Assembly: GCF_014646195.1 (NCBI RefSeq)
Contig: NZ_BMMZ01000005.1
Span: 62,001-126,000, forward strand
DNA: 64,000 nucleotides
DNA from: Microlunatus endophyticus
GTDB taxonomy: Bacteria > Actinomycetota > Actinomycetes > Propionibacteriales > Propionibacteriaceae
Reading direction: 5' to 3'
Below are positions 40,410 through 48,342 of the stretch, in pieces. Position numbers and translations under genes: made by a program. Under the pieces are notes generated by a model, which saw only the letters and a program-made list of their open reading frames with translations, was not told where the DNA came from and did not search any database. Positions within the stretch are counted from its first letter, which is position 1, and every line of letters begins with the position of its first letter.

Positions 40410-40485
40410 GTCCCCATCGTCTAGTGGCCTAGGACATCGCCCTTTCACGGCGGTAACACGGGTTCGAATCCCGTTGGGGACACCA
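40410..40485 (+). tRNA. tRNA-Glu (anticodon TTC)
   Basis: The acceptor GTCCCCA pairs with TGGGGAC. The anticodon loop CTTTCAC has anticodon TTC, and the T arm is ACGGG-TTCGAAT-CCCGT. The discriminator A is followed by an encoded CCA (40483-40485), unlike the other tRNAs here. Confidence 0.95.
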
Positions 40486-40711
40486 TTCGCCGGCGACAAC
40501 ATCTACGACGGGATGCTGTCGGGCCCGCCGCGCGGCTGACCGCCCGGCCCGGGGCTACACGATGCCCGAGGGCTTTCGGACTGATCCATTCCCGTGCACT
40601 GGGCGGATTCGATCAAGCCGTGGTGGCAGCGTCAGGTGCCCGCCGATGAGTACTGGCGAGATACCGTCGCGGCCTGCTCGATTCGGTTTTTTACCGGCCG
40701 TCCACCTACGC

Positions 40712-40717
40712 TATAGT
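40712..40717 (+). promoter_or_regulatory. -10 box of the tRNA-Asp/tRNA-Phe unit
   Basis: TATAGT, identical to the box before tRNA-Glu, lies 56 nt before tRNA-Asp. The 288 nt between tRNA-Glu and tRNA-Asp hold no gene that I can support. Confidence 0.5.
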
Positions 40718-40773
40718 TTCGCGGGCGCCGGAAACGGCGCCGATCCGGGAGTGGGATGCCGGAGACGATGCAA

Positions 40774-40847
40774 GGCCCAGTGGCGCAGTTGGTTAGCGCG
40801 TCGCCCTGTCACGGCGAAGGTCGCGGGTTCAAGTCCCGTCTGGGTCG
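40774..40847 (+). tRNA. tRNA-Asp (anticodon GTC)
   Basis: GGCCCAG pairs with CTGGGTC (one G-U). The anticodon loop CTGTCAC has anticodon GTC, and the T arm is GCGGG-TTCAAGT-CCCGT. The discriminator is G and CCA is not encoded. tRNA-Phe follows 37 nt downstream. Confidence 0.95.
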
Positions 40848-40884
40848 CGGAACGGCGAGGTTCGTCCTCGCCGTTTGTGATTCT

Positions 40885-40958
40885 GGCCAGGTAGCTCAGC
40901 TGGTAGCAGCGTTCGCCTGAAAAGTGAAAGGTCGGCGGTTCGAGCCCGCCCCTGGCCA
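40885..40958 (+). tRNA. tRNA-Phe (anticodon GAA)
   Basis: GGCCAGG pairs with CCTGGCC. The anticodon loop CTGAAAA has anticodon GAA, and the T arm is GGCGG-TTCGAGC-CCGCC. The discriminator is A and CCA is not encoded. It is probably co-transcribed with tRNA-Asp. Confidence 0.95.
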
Positions 40959-41334
40959 CCCTATTTCGTCCGCTCTGTTCCGCTGCCGCGATTCTGGGCA
41001 TCGGAGTTGCGTTTCGGGGGACGACCCCCGGCCCCCGGATCGGTTATCTCCACAGTCGTCTTACGGCGTCGTTGCTCCGAATACTCCGCGACGACCTCGC
41101 TTCGCTCGTCCTGCCGGGCCCGTTTGGGGTCTGTGGCTGGGTCTCCGCCGTCCCCGCTTCCGCTCCGCCGTCCCTGCTTCCGCTCCGTGCCCGCGCTTCC
41201 CTTCGCCGGGAGCGGGGCAGCGACGGGAAGCGGCAGCGGTATGAACGCCAAGCGAGCGCCAAGCACGGGCGGCCGGACCGTGCGACGAGAAGCGAACGCG
41301 CAGCAGCAGTCCGGAGCGCCGGAGGCGTACGGGT
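40959..41334. other. Intergenic region with short tandem repeats, no gene
   Basis: This 376-bp stretch lies between tRNA-Phe and the end of the NDH-2 gene. It contains two copies of a 20-bp unit beginning CTCCGCCGTCCC (41143-41162 and 41163-41182, one base different), with a decayed third copy. Open frames are present on both strands, but all are driven by the GC-rich repeats and lack ribosome sites. Confidence 0.6.
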
Positions 41335-42627
41335 CTACGCGCTCTCGGCCTGGGAGGTGTCGGGCCGGTCGTCGTCCGGGGTCTCGACGTCACCGACGAT
41401 GGCGGCGGTCTGGCTGGGCCAGATCAGGTAGCGGTAGACGAGGTTGATGATCGTCTCGACGCGATTGCGGCCGCCGAGCAGGTACCACAGGTGCAACGCC
41501 ACCCAGGCCGCCCAAGCGACCAGGCCGGTGATCTTGAGACCGTTGCTGAGTTGGACTACTGCGGTCTTGTTACCGATCGTGGCCATGATCCCGCGATCAT
41601 GGTAGTGAAACGGCTCGGTCGGCAGGCCGCGCTCCAGCCGTACGATCTGCTGTGCGGCGTGGACGCCCATCTGCATCGCCGGGGGCGCCAGCTGGGCCAA
41701 CGGATGATCAGGATCAACTGCCGCGTCACCGACGGCGAACACGCGATCATGATCATGGACGCGGAGATCGCTGCCGATCTCGATCCGGCCGCCCTTGCCG
41801 ATCGGCAGTCCCCACTCCGAGACCTCCGGATAGCCGGCGACACCGGCGGCCCAGATCACCAGATCCGAATGCAACTGGGTGCCATCCTTCAAGATCACGT
41901 GATCTTCGGCGATCTCGGCGATGGCGGTCTTCAGCCGGACGTCGACACCGCGTTTGATCAACTGGCGCAGGGCGTAGCGCTGTAGGCCCTTCTCGAAGGG
42001 CAGCAGCAGCGCATCCGTCATCTCGACCAGGATCACGTTGACCTCGGACGGATTCAGCTCCGGGAAGGTCGGGGTCAGCATCGCACTCTTCAGCTCGGCG
42101 ATTGCTCCGGCCATCTCGACGCCGGTCGCGCCGCCGCCGACGACCACGATGGTGAATCCACCGGTGCCCGTCGACGACTGGCCGGCGATCTTCTCCAGCC
42201 CGCTGAAGATCGCGTCCCGGACCCGCAGCGCGTCGGCGCGGGTGTACATCGACATGCTGTGTTCGGCGGCTCCCGGGATGCCGAAGTGATTGGTCGTGCT
42301 GCCGATGCCGATGATCAGATAGTCGTAGTCGATCGCCGGGCCGGAGTCGACCAGCACCTGCTGATGATCACGGTCGACGCCAGTGACCTTGGCCCGCCGG
42401 TAGCGCGCACGGTTGCGCGCGCTGAGCGTACGCAACGGGTAGGTGATATCACCAGGATTCAGTCCTCCGGTCGCCACCTGGTAGAGCAACGGACGGAAGG
42501 TGTTGTAGGGATGTTGGTCGACGACGGTGACCCGGACGTCGGCGTCAGCCAGAGCGCGGAGCGCAGAGGCGCCGGCGAACCCGGCACCGAGGACGACCAC
42601 GTGCGGTAGGTGATCTGTGTTCCTCAT
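41335..42627 (-). CDS. ndh: Type II NADH dehydrogenase (NDH-2)
   Basis: The 430-residue flavoprotein has the FAD motif VVVLGAGFAGASALRAL (residues ~10-26), YNTFRPLLYQVATGGLNPGD, the NADH motif IVVVGGGATGVEMAGAIAEL, and the second FAD site VFAVGDAA with QLAPPAMQMGVHAA (quinone side). A C-terminal amphipathic helix pair (WAAWVALHLWYLLGGRNR) anchors it to the membrane. NDH-2 oxidises NADH and reduces menaquinone without pumping protons. Length and motifs are standard. GGGAGGTGAC directly precedes the ATG at 42627. It forms a possible pair with the hydrolase gene 91 nt upstream on the same strand. Confidence 0.93.
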   Translation of the reverse strand: MRNTDHLPHVVVLGAGFAGASALRALADADVRVTVVDQHPYNTFRPLLYQVATGGLNPGDITYPLRTLSARNRARYRRAKVTGVDRDHQQVLVDSGPAIDYDYLIIGIGSTTNHFGIPGAAEHSMSMYTRADALRVRDAIFSGLEKIAGQSSTGTGGFTIVVVGGGATGVEMAGAIAELKSAMLTPTFPELNPSEVNVILVEMTDALLLPFEKGLQRYALRQLIKRGVDVRLKTAIAEIAEDHVILKDGTQLHSDLVIWAAGVAGYPEVSEWGLPIGKGGRIEIGSDLRVHDHDRVFAVGDAAVDPDHPLAQLAPPAMQMGVHAAQQIVRLERGLPTEPFHYHDRGIMATIGNKTAVVQLSNGLKITGLVAWAAWVALHLWYLLGGRNRVETIINLVYRYLIWPSQTAAIVGDVETPDDDRPDTSQAESA

Positions 42628-42718
42628 GTCACCTCCCTGTTAGATCCGATACAGGACAGCATCGGGTGGCGGGATGTTCTGTCTCCTCGCCCACATACCC
42701 GTGGCTGCGAAGGTCGAC

Positions 42719-43741
42719 TCAGTGGATCACCGTACGCTGCTGATCGGCCGGCTCCAGTGAGCCCAGGTACCCGATCCAGGCCTTCATCTCGGCGAATACC
42801 GCCTCCCGGACCGGCTTCGCGCTGAGTACCAGGTCGTGCACGCCGCCGTCGAACCGAACCAGGGTCAGGTGCCGGCCCAGGCGCTGGGCGCGGTTGGCGA
42901 TCTGGTCGACGTCCAGCACGGTGTCGACCTCGGCCAGTTCGGGCGCCCAGCGCCGCCGGAACAGCGTCCTGGCCGACGTCATCACCAGGATCGGCACCTC
43001 GATGCCCAGTCCGGCCGCGACCCGCGCATGGCCCTGGCGGATCGCGCGGATCCAGCCGATCAGGATCGGTGGCCCGGGCGAGCCCTTCCATGCCTGGTTG
43101 TAGGTCCACTCGCCGTCCCGGTCCGCCCGCAGCACCCGGGCGTAGAAGTCGGTGCCGGTCATCGGGATCGCCGTCGTCGCCATCCCCCGGCTCGCGAGTG
43201 CCTGCAGCACCGGCGTACCGACGGCCCGGATCATCGCCGAGCCCTGCAACTCCAGCCACGGCGAGTTGAGGATGACACCGTCGGCGGCGCCCGGCCGGTC
43301 GGCCACCCACAGCGCAGCGATCAGCCCGCCGGTCGAGTGACCGGAGACGATCAACTGCTCCGGGCGCTCCCCCGGCGCGGCGTCGTTGATGATCGCGACG
43401 GCAGCATCCAACTCCTCGGTGTAGTGGCTGAGCGTCGTGATGTAGCCCTGCAGCTGGCCCTCGCGGAGGCTACGGCCGTAGCGGCGCAGGTCGATGGCGT
43501 AGAAGTCGTAGCCGAGCTCGGCGAAGAAGTCCCCGAGATGGGTCTGGAAGAAGTAGTCGTTCCAGCCGTGCAGATAGAGCACGACCTTCTCCCGGCGGCG
43601 GCCGCGGCGGCGTACGAGTGTTGCGGAGAGCGGGCCTTCCGCGTCACCGGCGACGATCTCGGCGTCCGGCAGCGGCAGGTCCCGGCACTCGTAACCCGGC
43701 AGAATGTCCGGCTGCCAGCCGTCGACGACCTCCTCGCTCAT
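42719..43741 (-). CDS. Alpha/beta hydrolase (monoacylglycerol-lipase-like)
   Basis: The 340-residue serine hydrolase has VVLYLHGWNDYFFQTHLGDF with an HGW oxyanion turn, YAIDLRRYGRS, and the nucleophile elbow IVSGHSTGGLIAAL. A late Asp in VLDVDQIANRA and the His in FDGGVHDLVLSA complete the catalytic triad. Layout and the DLRRYGRS block resemble monoacylglycerol lipase and lysophospholipase-type enzymes. It is cytosolic, with no signal peptide. ATG 43741 is chosen; the longer open frame to 43768 lacks a ribosome site. The substrate is not known. It sits 37 nt downstream of the DUF4870 gene. Confidence 0.83.
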   Translation of the reverse strand: MSEEVVDGWQPDILPGYECRDLPLPDAEIVAGDAEGPLSATLVRRRGRRREKVVLYLHGWNDYFFQTHLGDFFAELGYDFYAIDLRRYGRSLREGQLQGYITTLSHYTEELDAAVAIINDAAPGERPEQLIVSGHSTGGLIAALWVADRPGAADGVILNSPWLELQGSAMIRAVGTPVLQALASRGMATTAIPMTGTDFYARVLRADRDGEWTYNQAWKGSPGPPILIGWIRAIRQGHARVAAGLGIEVPILVMTSARTLFRRRWAPELAEVDTVLDVDQIANRAQRLGRHLTLVRFDGGVHDLVLSAKPVREAVFAEMKAWIGYLGSLEPADQQRTVIH

Positions 43742-43778
43742 AGATCCAGATTGCCAGACCGATCCCAACCAAGCGGGG

Positions 43779-44303
43779 TCACTTGATCCACTTCACATTG
43801 AACGGATACGAATACACCTCGCCGTTGTTGGCCCGGACCGCTCCGATGATGCCGAAAATGATCGCCAGCACCGCAGCCGCGGCCATCACCAGACCGCCCA
43901 CGACGACCACCAGCAGGATCGAGCCGACGACATATCCGATCGCCATCAGAAAACCGAAATTCGTCGCCGCGGCCGCGTTCTGCCGCACCAGCGGGTTGCG
44001 GTCCTTGAAGACAGCCCAGATGATCAGCGGCCCGATGAATCCGGTCACGATGACGCCCACGTGGGACAGCATGGACCACAGCTGGGCATCGGCATCCGAC
44101 AGCGGTGGCTGACCGGTCGGCCCGTACGGCCCCTGCTGGTACGGCCCCTGCTGGTACGGGGGTTGCTGGGGCTGTCGGTACGACCCCTGCTGTTGGTGAG
44201 ACCCCGGGGAGTGCGGCGGCAGCCCCAGGCCGCTCGGCCCCGGACCAGGCTGGCCGGAGCCGTTCTGCCAGTAGGGATCGTCACCCAAGTGTGGCTCGGT
44301 CAT
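43779..44303 (-). CDS. DUF4870 membrane protein with a Pro/Gln/Gly-rich N terminus
   Basis: The 174-residue protein starts with ~65 residues rich in Pro, Gln, Gly and Tyr, including repeats of PYQQG encoded by 16-bp near-identical units. A DUF4870 domain follows: DAQLWSMLSHVGVIVTGFIG, GPLIIWAVFKDRNPLVRQNA and two long hydrophobic helices ending in VRANNGEVYSYPFNVKWIK. DUF4870 proteins are small membrane proteins of unknown function (formerly grouped with Tic20-like). The low-complexity head may mediate contacts on the cytosolic side. An ATG at 44303 is used. Confidence 0.88.
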   Translation of the reverse strand: MTEPHLGDDPYWQNGSGQPGPGPSGLGLPPHSPGSHQQQGSYRQPQQPPYQQGPYQQGPYGPTGQPPLSDADAQLWSMLSHVGVIVTGFIGPLIIWAVFKDRNPLVRQNAAAATNFGFLMAIGYVVGSILLVVVVGGLVMAAAAVLAIIFGIIGAVRANNGEVYSYPFNVKWIK

Positions 44304-44396
44304 GAGAATGACCGTAAAGCCAACACGGGTCCATCACCGGCATAGTCGCCGTTTCCCTCGTACTCGATCATCCGCGAAGGCTCGCGGCGGCGAGGA

Positions 44397-44624
44397 CTAG
44401 CCGGACTTGCGGACGTCCTGGTAGTCGTCCGCATGGGAGGGCGAGCCGTGCTCGTACTCCTCGGCGAGGTCGGCGTACGCCTCGGGGACCGAGTCCACCG
44501 ACTCCTCGTGCGGAGGTTGCCCTCGCAATTCGCGCTCCAAGGAGGAGAAGTCCGTGTCTACCGACCGGTACTTCAACTCGCGGGCAACCTTCGTCTGCTT
44601 TGCCTTTGCACGGCCGCGCCCCAT
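44397..44624 (-). CDS. DUF3073 protein
   Basis: The 75-residue protein carries the conserved actinobacterial DUF3073 start MGRGRAKAKQTKVARELKY, then YRSVDTDFSSLERELRG and an acidic C-terminal half. The basic head and acidic tail suggest nucleic-acid or ribosome contacts, but no function is known. The gene sits just after purM in many actinobacteria, as here (168 nt downstream of it). AGGGGG lies upstream of the ATG at 44624. Confidence 0.95.
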   Translation of the reverse strand: MGRGRAKAKQTKVARELKYRSVDTDFSSLERELRGQPPHEESVDSVPEAYADLAEEYEHGSPSHADDYQDVRKSG

Positions 44625-44792
44625 AGGGTCGACCCCCTCGCGTGATCCGCCGGCGGTAAACCGCGGCTATGTGTTGGTCAATGTCGTGAGGCCAAGGCTA
44701 CCTAATGCCGCCCACACCGCAAACCGCACCCCGGCCAACCCCGCGCCCGAGTCTGTGACGATTCGGTTACTGTCGCCGTCGCCGGGCGTCTG

Positions 44793-45863
44793 TCACTGGT
44801 GCCGGCCGACCAGTTCGACCGACCCCGGAAGCCCCGGATCCGCCGCGGACACCACCTCGCCGCAGACCCAGGCGGGAATGCCCCGTCGGGCAAGCAGTGC
44901 CACGGCGTCCTCGGCCCGGTCTGCCGGCAGCAGGGCCACCATGCCCACGCCCTGGTTGAGGGTGGCCTCGATGTCCGGCTGGGAGATGGCGCCGACCTCC
45001 TGGACCAGGCGGAAGATCGACGGCGGCTGCCAGGTCGCCCGGTCGATCCGTACGGCCAGCCCGGCCGGCACCACCCGGGTCAGGTTGTTGGCCAGGCCAC
45101 CGCCGGTGATGTGGCTCATCGCATGGACTTCGACGGCCTCGATGAGGGCGAGGATGTCCAGCGCGTAGACCCGGGTCGGCTCCAACAACTCGGCACCGAG
45201 CGCACGGCCCAATTCGGGCACCTCGCGGTCCAGCGACCAGCCGGCGTCGGTGAGCAGCACCTTGCGGACCAGGGAATACCCGTTCGCATGCAGGCCCGAC
45301 GAGGCCATTGCGACCGCCACGTCACCGGACCGCACGCGGTCCGGGCCGAGCATGTCGTCGTGCTCGACGACGCCCGTGGTCGCGCCGGCGACGTCGTACT
45401 CGTCCGGGCCGAGAAGGCCGGGATGTTCGGCGACCTCGCCGCCGAGCAGTGCGCAACCGGCGACCACGCAGGCGTCGGCGATGCCCTTGACGATGCTGGC
45501 GATCTTTTCGGGCACGACCTTGCCGCAGGCGATGTAGTCAGTCACCCAGAGCGGTTCGGCGCCGGTGACCACGAGGTCGTCGACGAGCATGCCCATCAGG
45601 TCGAAGCCGATGGTGTCGTGCACGTCCATGGCCTGGGCGATCGCGACCTTGGTGCCCACACCGTCGGTCGAGGTGGCCAGCACCGGGTGGTGGTAGCGAG
45701 CGATCTTGCTGGCGTCGAAGAGCCCGGCGAAGCCGCCGATGCCGCCGATCACCTCGGACCGCTCGGTCCGGCTGATCCACTGCTTCATCAGCTGGACGGC
45801 TTTGTCACCGGCCTCGATGTCGACGCCGGCCCGGGCGTACGCGGATTGTTCGTTGGCGCTCAT
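44793..45863 (-). CDS. purM: Phosphoribosylformylglycinamidine cyclo-ligase (AIR synthetase)
   Basis: The 356-residue protein closes FGAM to aminoimidazole ribonucleotide with ATP in the fifth step of purine synthesis. Family motifs are YARAGVDIEAGDKAV at the start, VLATSTDGVGTKVAIAQAM (ATP/phosphate site), GFDLMGMLVDDLVVTGAEPL, CALLGGEVAEHPG, VAMASSGLHANGYSLVRKVL and ITGGGLANNLTRVVP. Length is normal for PurM. It starts 26 nt after the purF stop on the same strand, so purF-purM is one operon, with DUF3073 following. Confidence 0.97.
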   Translation of the reverse strand: MSANEQSAYARAGVDIEAGDKAVQLMKQWISRTERSEVIGGIGGFAGLFDASKIARYHHPVLATSTDGVGTKVAIAQAMDVHDTIGFDLMGMLVDDLVVTGAEPLWVTDYIACGKVVPEKIASIVKGIADACVVAGCALLGGEVAEHPGLLGPDEYDVAGATTGVVEHDDMLGPDRVRSGDVAVAMASSGLHANGYSLVRKVLLTDAGWSLDREVPELGRALGAELLEPTRVYALDILALIEAVEVHAMSHITGGGLANNLTRVVPAGLAVRIDRATWQPPSIFRLVQEVGAISQPDIEATLNQGVGMVALLPADRAEDAVALLARRGIPAWVCGEVVSAADPGLPGSVELVGRHQ

Positions 45864-45889
45864 CGGTCCTCGCGTTCGGGTCGGGTGGC

Positions 45890-47437
45890 CTACGGACGGG
45901 TCAGCGCGTCGATCGCGCCGATGCCGGGTGCGCTGGTCGCCAGGCCGTCGACGTCGGTGCGTTCGACCGACAGATCGGCGAGCTGGGCGCCCAGCCGCTC
46001 GCGGAGCGGGATCTCGACCGGGTAGACACCGTCGAAACAGGCGCGGCAGAGGTTGTCCTTGCCGATGTTGGTGGCGTCGATCAACCCGTCGAGACTGACG
46101 TAACCGAGCGAATCCGCGCCGATCGACCGGCAGATCTCGTCAGTGTTCAGCCCGGTGGCGATCAGCTCGGCGCGGGTCGGGAAGTCGATGCCGTAGAAAC
46201 ACGGCCACTTGACCGGTGGCGAGGAGATCCGGATGTGGACCTCGGCGGCACCGGCCTCGCGGAGCATCCGGACCAACGCTCGCTGGGTGTTGCCGCGGAC
46301 GATCGAGTCGTCGACGACGACCAGCCGCTTGCCGGCGATCACATCGCGCAGCGGATTCAGCTTCAGCCGGATACCCAGCTGGCGCAGGGTCTGGCTGGGC
46401 TTGATGAACGTCCGCCCGACATAGGAGTTCTTGACCAGCCCCTGGCCGTACGGGATACCGGACTCCTCGGCGTAGCCGATCGCAGCCGGCGTGCCCGACT
46501 CCGGGACCGGGATCACCAGATCAGCGTCGGCGGGAAATTCCTTGGCCAGCGTGCGCCCGACCTCTACCCGGACCGAATGCAGCCGCTGACCGCTGATCAT
46601 GGTGTCCGGACGGGCCAGGTAGACGTACTCGAAGAGACAGCCCTTGGGCTCCGGCTGGGCGAATCTGCGGCTGCGCAGCCCCGCGGCGTCGATGGCGATC
46701 ATCTCGCCGGGCTCGACCTCGCGGATGAAGGAGGCACCGATGGTGTCCAGTGCCGCGGTCTCGGAAGCCACCACCCACCCGGTCTCGAGCCGGCCGAGCA
46801 CGAGCGGACGGATGCCCTGGGGGTCGCGGGCGGCGTACAGGGTCTCCTCGTCCATGAAGACCAGGCTGAAGGCGCCGCGCAACCGGGGCAGCACCTGCAT
46901 CGCCGCGTCCTCGGTGCTCAGGTCGGTGAAGGTGGCGATCAGCGCGGTGACCGCGGAGGTGTCGTTGGTGACCTCCTTGCTCAGCGCACCGGGGATCAGC
47001 GAGTTGCCCGGCAGGTCGCGATCGGCGAGCCAGGCCTCGAGCTCGTCGAGGTTGGTCAGATTGCCGTTGTGGCCCAGGGCGATGCCACCGGTCGCCGTCG
47101 GGCGGAAGGTCGGCTGGGCGTTCTGCCAGACGCTGGCGCCGGTGGTCGGATAGCGGGTGTGGCCGATGGCCAGGTGGCCCCGCAACGAGTTGAGGGTCGC
47201 CTCGTCGAAGACCTGGCTGACCAGGCCCATGTCCTTGAAGACGGTGATCCGGCGACCGTCACTGACCGCGATACCGGCCGACTCCTGGCCGCGGTGCTGC
47301 AGCGTGTAGATGCCGAAGTAGGTGAGTTTGGCGACTTCCTCGCCGGGGGCCCAGACACCGAAGACGCCACAGGCGTCCTGGGGGCCGCGGTCGTTGGGAT
47401 CGAGCTCGTGGGTCAGACGACCGTCTCCGCGGGGCAC
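45890..47437 (-). CDS. purF: Amidophosphoribosyltransferase
   Basis: The 515-residue protein makes phosphoribosylamine from PRPP and glutamine, the first step of purine synthesis. A 22-residue propeptide precedes the catalytic Cys of DACGVFGVWAPG. Then come LQHRGQESAGIAVSDG, IGHTRYPTTG, the PRPP-site VVVDDSIVRGNT, and cysteines in GCLFEY, KWPCFYGIDFP and NLCRAC that match the 4Fe-4S ligands of the Bacillus-type enzyme. The GTG start at 47437 has a TAAACT -10 box exactly 6 nt upstream, so the purF-purM mRNA is probably leaderless. No PurR-type operator or riboswitch is visible in the 61 nt to the divergent hydrolase gene. Confidence 0.97.
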   Translation of the reverse strand: MPRGDGRLTHELDPNDRGPQDACGVFGVWAPGEEVAKLTYFGIYTLQHRGQESAGIAVSDGRRITVFKDMGLVSQVFDEATLNSLRGHLAIGHTRYPTTGASVWQNAQPTFRPTATGGIALGHNGNLTNLDELEAWLADRDLPGNSLIPGALSKEVTNDTSAVTALIATFTDLSTEDAAMQVLPRLRGAFSLVFMDEETLYAARDPQGIRPLVLGRLETGWVVASETAALDTIGASFIREVEPGEMIAIDAAGLRSRRFAQPEPKGCLFEYVYLARPDTMISGQRLHSVRVEVGRTLAKEFPADADLVIPVPESGTPAAIGYAEESGIPYGQGLVKNSYVGRTFIKPSQTLRQLGIRLKLNPLRDVIAGKRLVVVDDSIVRGNTQRALVRMLREAGAAEVHIRISSPPVKWPCFYGIDFPTRAELIATGLNTDEICRSIGADSLGYVSLDGLIDATNIGKDNLCRACFDGVYPVEIPLRERLGAQLADLSVERTDVDGLATSAPGIGAIDALTRP

Positions 47438-47443
47438 GCCTGG

Positions 47444-47449
47444 AGTTTA
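47444..47449 (-). promoter_or_regulatory. -10 box of the leaderless purF-purM transcript
   Basis: TAAACT on the minus strand ends 6 nt before the GTG start of purF. Confidence 0.5.
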
Positions 47450-47486
47450 CCCGCCGGGCACCGGGATCGCCTCATCTGGACTCTGG

Positions 47487-47492
47487 TAGTTG
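47487..47492 (+). promoter_or_regulatory. -10-like box of the divergent hydrolase gene
   Basis: TAGTTG ends 6 nt before GTG 47499, the same geometry as the purF promoter on the other strand. It is a weaker match because the last base is G. Confidence 0.35.
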
Positions 47493-47498
47493 TGGCGC

Positions 47499-48275
47499 GT
47501 GCACACCACGCGGATCCCCTACGGCGACCATCCGAGCCAGTGGATCGACCTGAGCACCCCGGAGAGCGCAACCGCTCCACTGCCGGTGGTGATCTTCATC
47601 CACGGCGGCTATTGGCGCCAGCTTCACGGCGCCGACCAGGGCGAGCCGTTGATCAAGGATCTGGTCGCCAACGGGGTCGCCGCCGTCAACGTGGAATACC
47701 GCCGGGTCGGCAAGAGCCCGGTCAGTGGCGGCGGCGGTTGGCCGGCGACCTTCCTCGACATCGCGGCGGCGATCGACTCCCTCGCCGGACGCGACGAACT
47801 TGATCTTGGTCGGGTGGTCGCGGTCGGCCACTCAGCCGGCGGCCAATTGGCGGTCTGGGCTGCGGCGCGTCCCGGGCTACCGGCCGGCGCGCCCGGCGCG
47901 GATCCCTTGGTGCGGTTGTCCGGCTACGTCAGTCTCGGCGGCGTACTGGATCTGATCACCGGCGCTCGCGACCGGCTGGACAACGGCGCGATCCAGAGCT
48001 TCCTGGGCGGCGAACCGAACAAACAGCCGGAAGCCTACGAGTTGGGCTCGCCGATCAACCGGCTGCCGATCGGCGTGCCGGGCGTCTGCCTGCACGGCAC
48101 CAAGGACGACCGTGTGCCGTACGAGCAGACCCAGACCTTCGTCGCCGCCGCGACCAGAGCCGGCGACGAATGCCGGTCCTTCACGCTGACCGGAGCCGGG
48201 CACTTCGAATATCTGGATGTGACGAGTTCCGTGTGGGCCGCAACCCGGTCGGTGACACTCTCATTGCTCGGCTGA
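47499..48275 (+). CDS. Alpha/beta hydrolase (kynurenine-formamidase/BD-FAE-like)
   Basis: The 258-residue hydrolase has VVIFIHGGYWRQL, the HGGYW oxyanion motif of the kynurenine formamidase/carboxylesterase group. VNVEYRRVG, the nucleophile elbow VAVGHSAGGQLAVWAA, LHGTKDDRVPYEQTQ (Asp) and GAGHFEYLD (His) complete the triad. Arylformamidases, small esterases and lactonases share this pattern, so the true substrate is open. No tryptophan-degradation gene is nearby. GTG 47499 is favoured because a -10-like box ends 6 nt before it; TTG 47490 is an alternative. It is divergent from purF. Confidence 0.83.
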   Translation: MHTTRIPYGDHPSQWIDLSTPESATAPLPVVIFIHGGYWRQLHGADQGEPLIKDLVANGVAAVNVEYRRVGKSPVSGGGGWPATFLDIAAAIDSLAGRDELDLGRVVAVGHSAGGQLAVWAAARPGLPAGAPGADPLVRLSGYVSLGGVLDLITGARDRLDNGAIQSFLGGEPNKQPEAYELGSPINRLPIGVPGVCLHGTKDDRVPYEQTQTFVAAATRAGDECRSFTLTGAGHFEYLDVTSSVWAATRSVTLSLLG

Positions 48276-48342
48276 CGCCGCCTGGTGGGGAAAGAATGTG
48301 CCGCGTCGTGACGGCGCGATCATCCCCACGAACATCGATGAA

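Noticed and set aside
41143-41182. 20-bp tandem repeat next to tRNA-Phe as an integration scar
   Set aside because: No integrase gene, no duplicated tRNA end and no mobile genes are present; it looks like simple GC-rich repeat drift.
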